DNA of 11,669 nt from Chloroflexi bacterium RBG_16_57_11 (lineage in GTDB: Bacteria; Chloroflexota; Anaerolineae; Anaerolineales; UBA4823), in assembly GCA_001795165.1 (NCBI GenBank), contig MGNS01000094.1, forward strand, positions 6,703 to 18,371. The letters are read 5' to 3'. The translations under genes and the position numbers were made by a program. Of the stretch, positions 6,983 through 11,669 are shown piece after piece. Numbering within the stretch: the first letter of the stretch is position 1; each line of letters opens with the position of its first letter. Below the pieces are notes generated by a model, which was not told the DNA's origin, ran no database searches, and saw nothing but the letters and a program-made list of their open reading frames with translations.

Positions 6983-8638
6983 TCAGCGGAACACCACTGG
7001 GAGGACAATAGGTGGTTGCGTGTAGATAAACTGCGCACTGATCACACCCCAGTTGCCGCGTACATCTTGTCCGCGCACGAAAACGGTATGCCGCCCAGGC
7101 GATAGCCCGGTGATATCGATAAACGCCTGCACGGTCTCCACCCGCTGGTCGAAGATACCGTCGACCGGCTGCATCGCAACCCTCGAGGTTCCATCGATCC
7201 ACGGCGGGGCGTCGATAGTGTACTCGGCGGCGGCGATTTCTTGCATCGGCTCGCCACTGCCCGCCGGAAAGCGCCGGTCGTTGATCACTGCCCGTAAACG
7301 CACCGGCGCGCCACTCTCACCGCTCACAGGCATTGAAATCAGCGAGAGAGCTTCTGGACCAGCAGGCAGCAGGTAAGGCGCGCTGGCGGCTTTTGCCATA
7401 TACTTCAAGGCCGGCAGGTTACCCGGCAGGATTGACTGTTCAAATGTGGCGCAATCCTGGAAGAACCAATCTCCCAGCTCGATGGTGTAGCCCGAAATGC
7501 CCAGCTCGCCATACGCGAAACCGTCGCTATCGCCTTCGGTGGGGTACATCAAATACGATTGTTGGGCGGTGTAACCGGTGAAGTAGGCGTACTTGCGACC
7601 AAGCGTTTGCATCGGCCGTTGATTGGGGGCCGGAGAAGCCGTAAAACCCCACGGCCAGAGTACCAACTCACCGTAGGAATGGACATCCACGAAAACCCCA
7701 CTCGTGTCGATCGGCGCGGCGTCATTTAGATCGGTCCCGCGCCGGTCGGGGAAGTTGGCGCGTAAATAGGCCTGGATTGCTTGCACCTCCGGCTCGGATG
7801 CCGGGGAGGGACCACGGTAATTATAATCACAAGAATAACCGCTCGATCCACCGCAACAACCCCAGGCAAAGGGATAATTGCGGTTCAGGTCTGCCCCACG
7901 CTCTGATGGGTAAGCAGAGCAATAGTTTTGGTTGGTATTCTTACGCCAGAGTCTACCGGCCTCAGCTTTCTTGCGCCCATCTGGATTTGCGATAAGCAGC
8001 AGGTGAATTTCGTGGTAATCCAACAGCCAGGTGGTATCGGGATCGGATCCGTAGCCCCAAAGCAGGCTTTCGGCGAACCGGGTCAACAACTCGGCGGTTG
8101 CGTATTCCCGGCCATGCACCGCAGACATGGCGAAGAGTTTGGGCTTTTCTGTTGCGATGGCGGAGTTGGTCAGACGCAAAACATATAAGTCGTGCCCGCT
8201 ACCCAGGGCTGCCTTCTCCCATGAATCGCCAATGTCATTCCAAGTCGCAAGATTTGGGTAGGCATCCGCCAGGGAATTCGCTGCAGCGTAAGTCTCCTCC
8301 ACTGTTCGGTAACAGGAATAGCCAGGGATGCCATCGGTTTGCAGCGGGGAAAATTGCACCGGATGGTTTACCTTGTCGGTCAGCTCTTTGTCTATCTCCA
8401 GGCGAAAGCCCAGTGCCTCTAAACGCGCGTATTGAGCCTCGTCCACTCCCACGACGATATAACCCTGATCCGCATGGACTTCCCATGGCTCGATCCAGCT
8501 GGCGATTTCGCGCACCATCTGTTCGTCGTTGTAGTATGCCCGTACTACCCAGAGGCCCGTATGATCGGGCGGCGGCGCAGGGCGGATTGTAAGCAGGGCG
8601 GTGAGCAACGCCAGGAATAGCGGCAGCCAGCGTTTCAT
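6983..8638 (-). CDS. Secreted M14 zinc carboxypeptidase (carboxypeptidase T/A-like)
   Basis: From the ATG at 8638 the protein has 551 residues; numbers below count from an in-frame GTG at 8656 that would add six. A signal peptide (MKRWLPLFLALLTALL) is followed by a propeptide-like region (about 33-95) and the M14 domain (about 115-425). All key residues are present: zinc ligands H181 and E184 (HGREYATAE) and H326 (VDVHSYG), substrate-binding R238 and N258-R259 (DLNRNY), and catalytic E393 (TIELGDWF). Several cysteines (246, 267, 268, 276) sit around the DLNRNY region and could form disulfides. Residues 430-545 form a beta-sandwich-like C-terminal domain, and the chain ends in VLPVVFR. Such enzymes remove C-terminal amino acids from peptides outside the cell. 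The ATG overlaps the stop of the preceding kinase gene (ATGA), which favours it over the GTG and suggests translational coupling. Confidence 0.93.
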   Translation of the reverse strand: MKRWLPLFLALLTALLTIRPAPPPDHTGLWVVRAYYNDEQMVREIASWIEPWEVHADQGYIVVGVDEAQYARLEALGFRLEIDKELTDKVNHPVQFSPLQTDGIPGYSCYRTVEETYAAANSLADAYPNLATWNDIGDSWEKAALGSGHDLYVLRLTNSAIATEKPKLFAMSAVHGREYATAELLTRFAESLLWGYGSDPDTTWLLDYHEIHLLLIANPDGRKKAEAGRLWRKNTNQNYCSAYPSERGADLNRNYPFAWGCCGGSSGYSCDYNYRGPSPASEPEVQAIQAYLRANFPDRRGTDLNDAAPIDTSGVFVDVHSYGELVLWPWGFTASPAPNQRPMQTLGRKYAYFTGYTAQQSYLMYPTEGDSDGFAYGELGISGYTIELGDWFFQDCATFEQSILPGNLPALKYMAKAASAPYLLPAGPEALSLISMPVSGESGAPVRLRAVINDRRFPAGSGEPMQEIAAAEYTIDAPPWIDGTSRVAMQPVDGIFDQRVETVQAFIDITGLSPGRHTVFVRGQDVRGNWGVISAQFIYTQPPIVLPVVFR

Positions 8639-10362
8639 TGCGCGTGGTTGTGCCACAGGGTGAAATGGCTCAGGCTGGAACTTCCAATGAATTCGCGCAG
8701 GATCGAGTTATCCGGAATACTGTCACTTTCCAAAGGAAGGAACCATTCCAGGAGCGCCAGCAGTCGCTTGGCTTCGATATATTCTGGGGTGTAAAAGTGG
8801 ACCTGGCGCAGGAGCGGCTCGGCCAGAGGCTTGAGCGCAGAGAGCTCGTAAACCAACGCCGAGTTGAACATGAGATCGGCGTTTTCCTGGTTGGGAAAGA
8901 TGTACCGCTTCTCGCCCCGCCGCACCGATTCCCAGCGCTGGATGGTCTGGCTGGCTGTGTATCCACGCTCGCGGGCATCCCGGACGATGCGCCGGATGAG
9001 CCGGGTATCGGTGGTTGAGATGCGGTTGTGGCGGTCCAGGTTGAGCTGCGTCAACGCCGAGATATAGATGCGATAGGCCTGGTTGCGGGACAGCCGGTGG
9101 AACAGCTCCGGGTTCAGCCCGTGGATGCCTTCCATGATGATAATTTCACCCGAATGCAGGTGCACCATCTGGCCTTCTTCGCTCTTGCCGGTCAGAAAGT
9201 TATAGTGCGGGAGCTGCACCTGCTCCCCGGAGATCAAGCGCGTCAGATCGCTATCCATGTGCTCGCGGTCCAGGGCAGTGAGGGCTTCGAAGTCGGGCTT
9301 TCCTTGCTCATCGAGCGGTGTTTTATCCCGGTCGATAAAATAGTTGTCCATCGCCAGGGCAAAAGGTGCGATGCCGCAGGCTAATAGTTGCACGGCCAGC
9401 CGCTTGGAGAAGGTGGTTTTTCCCGATGAAGATGGCCCGGCAATTAGCACTACCCGCACCTGCTCGGCGCGGTTGGCGATCTGGCGGGCGATCTCCGTAA
9501 TGTGTTGCTCGTGTAGCGCCTCCGAAACCAGGATCACTTCGTCACAACGCCCGGCCTGGATCGCATCGTTTAAGGTTCCTACGTTGGCGATCCCCAACCG
9601 GTCCAACCAGTCGCCATACTGACGAAAGGTCGCCAGCAATTTAGGATACTCTGGTAATGGAAGCAGCTGCTTTGGTGCATGTCTGCGGGGGAAGCGCAGC
9701 GTGAAACCGACCCCGGTGGCGGTCAGCTTGAACCAGCGCAGGTAACCGGTGGAGGGCACCATATAACCGTGATGGTAATCGCGAAACTCCTGCAGCTGGT
9801 ACAGAGTCAGGTAGCTTTTCTTGCGGTGGGCCAACAAGCGCACCTTTTCTGTCTTACCGGTTGCCTGGAAGTATGCGGTTGCTTCGGCGATGGGCGTTTC
9901 CTGGCGCTCGAAAGGCAGGTCGGCCTGCACCAGCCGGTTCATCGCATCCTCCAGGGCACCCAGCTCTCCTGGTGAGAGCGGTGGTCGCCCGCTCACCTGG
10001 CAGAAATAACCGCCTGAGGACACCGAATGATCTACAGTCAAGGTTGCCCCTGTGAAGCACTGGTCAAAGGCCGTCTCCATCAGAAAAACCAGGGAGCGGC
10101 GGTAGATTAATGCGCCATCCGAGTCGCTCATTCGCACCGGGCGAACCACGGCGTCCATTTTTATACGGTAAGTCAACTCTCGCAACTCCCCATTCAAGAC
10201 TGCCCCTACGATTGGCGGGTCGTCTGAGTCCGGCAACGTGCACAGAAAGCGTTCCAGGGTTGTATAGCGCAGGCCGCGCAGCACCCTGCCGTCCGGCAAA
10301 TGCACCTCAACAGTCGGTCCGGGTTCGACAAATTGAATCTCAGAGTCTGACTTCGTTTTCAT
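8635..10362 (-). CDS. Nucleoside kinase: TGS/ThrRS-like N-terminus fused to a uridine kinase/phosphoribulokinase-type domain
   Basis: This 575-residue protein has a TGS-like beta-grasp domain (about 17-80), a ThrRS second-additional-domain-like region (about 90-235; VDHSVSSGGYF, then a HHGYMVPSTGYL stretch) and a P-loop kinase domain (about 290-510). The Walker A motif is GPSSSGKTT (309-317), the Walker B-like motif is IIIMEGIHG, and DNYFIDRDKTP resembles the uridine-kinase substrate loop. Long fusions of this kind occur in many anaerobes and are usually annotated as nucleoside kinases that phosphorylate uridine/cytidine-like substrates in the cytoplasm. The ThrRS-like half has no synthetase catalytic core, and its role is unknown. 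The ATG at 10362 has GAAGG immediately upstream and an AGG 10 nt back. The gene heads the operon with the M14 peptidase (4-nt overlap). A diverged copy of residues about 36-93 lies at 11497-11669. Confidence 0.92.
   Translation of the reverse strand: MKTKSDSEIQFVEPGPTVEVHLPDGRVLRGLRYTTLERFLCTLPDSDDPPIVGAVLNGELRELTYRIKMDAVVRPVRMSDSDGALIYRRSLVFLMETAFDQCFTGATLTVDHSVSSGGYFCQVSGRPPLSPGELGALEDAMNRLVQADLPFERQETPIAEATAYFQATGKTEKVRLLAHRKKSYLTLYQLQEFRDYHHGYMVPSTGYLRWFKLTATGVGFTLRFPRRHAPKQLLPLPEYPKLLATFRQYGDWLDRLGIANVGTLNDAIQAGRCDEVILVSEALHEQHITEIARQIANRAEQVRVVLIAGPSSSGKTTFSKRLAVQLLACGIAPFALAMDNYFIDRDKTPLDEQGKPDFEALTALDREHMDSDLTRLISGEQVQLPHYNFLTGKSEEGQMVHLHSGEIIIMEGIHGLNPELFHRLSRNQAYRIYISALTQLNLDRHNRISTTDTRLIRRIVRDARERGYTASQTIQRWESVRRGEKRYIFPNQENADLMFNSALVYELSALKPLAEPLLRQVHFYTPEYIEAKRLLALLEWFLPLESDSIPDNSILREFIGSSSLSHFTLWHNHAQ
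10080..10252 (-). repeat. Copy A of a duplicated kinase segment (pairs with 11497-11669)
   Basis: This part of the nucleoside kinase gene aligns without gaps to 11497-11669 at an offset of 1417 bp. I counted about 31 mismatches in 173 positions (about 82% identity). Most differences are silent: about 51 of 57 encoded residues are the same. A 21-bp stretch at 10200-10220 (TGCCCCTACGATTGGCGGG with its flanks) is identical in both copies. Confidence 0.85.
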
Positions 10363-10402
10363 CCTTCAAACCTGTAAAAAGAAAGGCCTTGGGCAGTGGT
10401 CT

Positions 10403-10432
10403 ATTTTAACATAACCCCCAAGTAGGGACGAA
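10403..10432 (-). promoter_or_regulatory. Candidate promoter of the nucleoside kinase operon
   Basis: On the minus strand TAAAAT (10408-10403) could be a -10 box, with TTCGTC (10432-10427) 18 bp upstream as a weak -35. Initiation would fall about 30-35 nt before the ATG at 10362. The -35 lies on one arm of the GGGACGAA inverted repeat, which would suit an operator. The match to consensus is modest. Confidence 0.35.
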
Positions 10433-10489
10433 GCATCTGAATGTATACTTTTTGGTTGAATGAAGTTTATATGCTGGACGATTCGTCCC
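10425..10489. repeat. Inverted repeat GGGACGAA / TTCGTCCC
   Basis: GGGACGAA (10425-10432) is matched by its inverse TTCGTCCC (10482-10489) across an AT-rich spacer. GCAT (10433-10436) extends the left arm, and its partner ATGC (10471-10474) lies inside the right arm after a 7-nt interruption. The right side also contains a compact dyad GGACGA-T-TCGTCC (10476-10488). It may be a regulator-binding site, a cruciform or an RNA structure; no element family was recognised. Confidence 0.45.
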
Positions 10490-10607
10490 ATCCTTTGTAA
10501 TTATTATTTTACCTGTATTACCCATATGGTTCCCCGCTCGGCGTCCTCGATTTTGTTATCTGAGCGTACAGTATTGTTAGGCAGGCCGGCGGTGACCCGG
10601 GGAAGGA

Positions 10608-10736
10608 ATGTTTTTGCCTGACCAGGTATCGAAGCTATGTAGTTTTTTCGGTGAATTTACCGAAGAATCCCCGTATCACAAGGTTTTTGAGGAGTTACAA
10701 TTTATCGAACCGTTCGTGGCACGTCTTTATCCTTAG
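10608..10736 (+). CDS. Possible 42-residue small protein or remnant of a longer gene
   Basis: An ATG at 10608 preceded immediately by GGAAGGA opens a 42-codon frame ending in TAG at 10734-10736. The peptide begins MFLPDQVSKLCSFF, continues FGEFTEESPYHKVFEEL and ends VARLYP. It has balanced composition with no low complexity and no membrane segment, unlike random frames of this AT-rich gap. A stop lies 15 nt before the ATG, so the frame does not extend upstream. No family was recognised. It could be a short gene, the tail of a decayed gene, or chance. It ends 59 bp before the HEPN gene on the same strand. Confidence 0.3.
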   Translation: MFLPDQVSKLCSFFGEFTEESPYHKVFEELQFIEPFVARLYP

Positions 10737-10746
10737 GACTAAACTT

Positions 10747-10775
10747 TATTCTAATCAGAGATAACGTAGTAAAAT
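10747..10775 (+). promoter_or_regulatory. Candidate promoter of the HEPN-MNT pair
   Basis: TAAAAT at 10770-10775 is a reasonable -10 box. The best upstream partner at normal spacing is a poor -35 (TATTCT, 10747-10752, 17-bp spacer). Transcription would begin about 14 nt before the ATG at 10796. Only GAG of a Shine-Dalgarno is seen (10788-10790). Confidence 0.3.
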
Positions 10776-10795
10776 GCTTTTAGTGTTGAGAAATT

Positions 10796-11179
10796 ATGAT
10801 TGATATCCAGAAGCAAATTGAACATTGGCAGTCTAACGCGATCGAGGACTGGCAAGTCGCCAGAGATTTGATCGACGACGGGCGTATTCGCCACGGGTTG
10901 TTTTTTGTTCATCTCTCACTGGAAAAGGTGCTCAAAGCTCACGTGATCCGCAACACTCAAGATCTGGCGCCTCGTATCCATAATTTAGTGCGACTGGCTC
11001 AGTCGGCTGCCCTGGAGATAAGCCCGGATTATTTGGATGTTCTGGCGGACATGAATGCCTTCAACCTTGAAGGTCGTTATCCCGATGTGGATTTGCCACT
11101 TCCCACAATCGAAGAGACTCATAATTATCTTGCACGATCGGAAGAGGTCTTCCAATGGTTGATGAGTCAATTGTCTTAA
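10796..11179 (+). CDS. HEPN-domain protein, likely toxin of a HEPN-MNT toxin-antitoxin pair
   Basis: This 127-residue, all-helical protein has the COG2250/PF05168 HEPN pattern. An N-terminal helix (HWQSNAIEDWQVARDLI) is followed by a helix with HGLFFVHLSLEKVLKAHV (33-50), an IHNLVRL segment (61-67), NLEGRYPD (90-97) and a final helix (YLARSEEVFQWLMSQL). Many HEPN proteins are metal-independent RNases using an R-x4-6-H motif. The only matching spacing here is R32 to H39 (x6), and the equivalent residues in this subfamily may be non-catalytic, so RNase activity is not certain. The following MNT gene overlaps it by 25 bp, the usual organisation of this module. In HepT/MntA pairs the nucleotidyltransferase silences HEPN by AMPylating a tyrosine; Y79, Y95 and Y111 are the tyrosines available. 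The role may be plasmid/genome stability or phage defence. Confidence 0.87.
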   Translation: MIDIQKQIEHWQSNAIEDWQVARDLIDDGRIRHGLFFVHLSLEKVLKAHVIRNTQDLAPRIHNLVRLAQSAALEISPDYLDVLADMNAFNLEGRYPDVDLPLPTIEETHNYLARSEEVFQWLMSQLS

Positions 11180-11484
11180 TCGTACGACAATATCTCAACA
11201 ACTTGCGCAACCAGGGCCTGCCCATTACCTATGGTGTGATCTTTGGCTCTCAAGCCGAGGGAAAAGCAGATCGTTGGAGCGATATTGACCTATTGGTCAT
11301 TTCCCCGCGTTTCGACCAGCCACAAAAGCGTTCGGACATTAACGTACTCTGGCGCGTCGCCGCCCGAACGGATAGCCGCATTGAGCCTATCCCGGTTGGT
11401 CAACTGCAGTATCAAAATGATGCCACCAGCACAATTATCGAAGTCGCCCGTCGCGAGGGTCAGGTCATCCCGCTTGCGGATTGA
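11155..11484 (+). CDS. MNT-domain minimal nucleotidyltransferase, likely antitoxin partner of the HEPN protein
   Basis: This 109-residue protein has the Pol-beta-like minimal nucleotidyltransferase signature GS-x10-D-x-D: G31-S32 and D43-I-D45 within the GSQAEGKADRWSDIDLLV region. E77 in RIEPIPV may take the place of the third carboxylate. The GS-x10-D-x-D spacing is the one described for MntA antitoxins, which transfer AMP to HEPN toxins (type VII systems). The ATG at 11155 lies 25 bp before the HEPN stop and has AGAGG about 7 nt upstream, partly buried in a GGAAG/CTTCC hairpin. The catalytic motif is complete, so an active enzyme is expected. Sequence alone does not show whether it modifies the HEPN protein, nucleic acid or another target. 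Confidence 0.88.
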   Translation: MVDESIVLIVRQYLNNLRNQGLPITYGVIFGSQAEGKADRWSDIDLLVISPRFDQPQKRSDINVLWRVAARTDSRIEPIPVGQLQYQNDATSTIIEVARREGQVIPLAD

Positions 11485-11669
11485 GTGTTAATCCCTTCAG
11501 AAAAACCAGAGAGCGTCGATATATTAATGCGCCATCCGAATCGCTCGTCCGCACCGGGCGAACCTCCGTATCCATCTTGATGCGATAGGTCAGCTCTCGC
11601 AGCTCCCTATTCACGACTGCCCCTACGATTGGCGGGTCATCCGAGTCTGGGAGAGTGCATAGGAAAAGC
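11465..11669 (-). pseudogene. Truncated duplicate of the nucleoside kinase gene (TGS region), running off the right edge
   Basis: Read on the minus strand, 11669-11497 encodes a stretch nearly the same as residues about 36-93 of the kinase at 8635-10362: LFLCTLPDSDDPPIVGAVV, then RELRELTYRIKMD and RRSLVFL. Differences include L for R, V for L, R for G, T for A, E for V and T for M. Similarity stops abruptly at 11497, after LVFL. The frame then runs through 10 unrelated codons into the 3' end of the MNT gene and stops at TGA (11467-11465). The kinase P-loop half is therefore absent here, and the product, if made, would be a TGS fragment. The 5' end of this copy lies beyond the window. The mostly silent divergence suggests it, or its source, was under selection before or despite truncation. 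Confidence 0.82.

Larger units (their letters stand above)
10363..10795. other. 433-bp intergenic region between kinase and HEPN genes
   Basis: The two flanking genes diverge, so this region should hold both promoters. It is visibly richer in A/T than its neighbours. It contains the inverted repeat at 10425-10489, a candidate -10 box on each strand, a hairpin TTCGGT/ACCGAA (10647-10664) with no T-run after it, and a 42-codon ORF (10608-10736). No tRNA or riboswitch was recognised. Confidence 0.6.

Noticed and set aside
8098..8592. Long open frame (164 codons) on the plus strand inside the M14 gene
   Set aside because: It is antisense to a gene with complete catalytic motifs, and its translation shows no recognisable fold or composition.
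8639..8656. In-frame GTG upstream as the start of the M14 carboxypeptidase
   Set aside because: The ATG at 8638 makes an ATGA overlap with the kinase stop and gives a normal signal peptide; the GTG would add six residues and has no better ribosome-binding site.
10647..10664. Hairpin TTCGGT/ACCGAA as a transcription terminator
   Set aside because: The T-run lies before rather than after the stem on the plus strand, and on the minus strand it becomes an A-run.
10363..11669. Insertion sequence or integron carrying HEPN-MNT
   Set aside because: No transposase or integrase gene, and no target-site duplication or matched terminal repeats, were found around the pair; the flanking repeat is kinase coding sequence.
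1..11669. CRISPR array, tRNA, rRNA or riboswitch
   Set aside because: No regularly spaced short repeats, no cloverleaf with CCA-type end and no recognisable riboswitch core were seen on either strand.

Overview
The window most resembles a chromosomal segment of a Chloroflexota bacterium, probably Anaerolineae. This is inferred from the gene types and not from a marker gene. The features that suggest it are large secreted mosaic proteins ending in an L-P-[IV]-V-x-R tail, a Ser/Thr/Pro-rich surface stalk protein, a DPM1/GtrB-like glycosyltransferase next to a polytopic membrane protein, a nucleoside kinase with a ThrRS-like N-terminus, and a HEPN/MNT pair. No rRNA, tRNA, CRISPR array, transposase or phage gene was seen.

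Layout. (1) Positions 1-4959, minus strand, three tightly packed genes read right to left: a 1064-residue membrane-anchored or secreted M23 metallopeptidase mosaic, a family 2 glycosyltransferase with two C-terminal membrane helices, and the start of a lipoprotein-like/polytopic membrane protein that runs off the left edge. This looks like a cell-envelope cluster. (2) Positions 4960-5227, a divergent intergenic region with small dyads and repeats. (3) Positions 5228-5941, plus strand, a Ser/Thr/Pro-rich protein with an N-terminal hydrophobic segment and a C-terminal membrane helix. Its 3' end overlaps the convergent next gene by 20 bp. (4) Positions 5922-10362, minus strand, a second operon read right to left: TGS/uridine-kinase-like nucleoside kinase, secreted M14 zinc carboxypeptidase (ATGA stop-start overlap), and an APH-fold small-molecule kinase resembling spectinomycin kinases. 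(5) Positions 10363-10795, an AT-richer intergenic region with an inverted repeat, candidate promoters and a 42-codon ORF. (6) Positions 10796-11484, plus strand, an overlapping HEPN-MNT pair, a candidate HepT/MntA-type (type VII) toxin-antitoxin module. (7) Positions 11465-11669, minus strand, a truncated and diverged second copy of the N-terminal coding region of the same nucleoside kinase.

The most notable point is that the HEPN-MNT pair lies between the intact kinase gene and a broken duplicate of its 5' coding region. The two copies are in the same orientation, offset by exactly 1417 bp, with about 82% nucleotide and 89% protein identity by hand count. This suggests either a tandem duplication whose unit includes the toxin-antitoxin module, or arrival of the module through recombination at the kinase gene. 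Other points worth a check are the shared C-terminal tail on the two secreted peptidases, the crystallin-like domain inside the M23 protein, and a ribosome-binding site for MNT that sits inside a small hairpin at the end of the HEPN gene.
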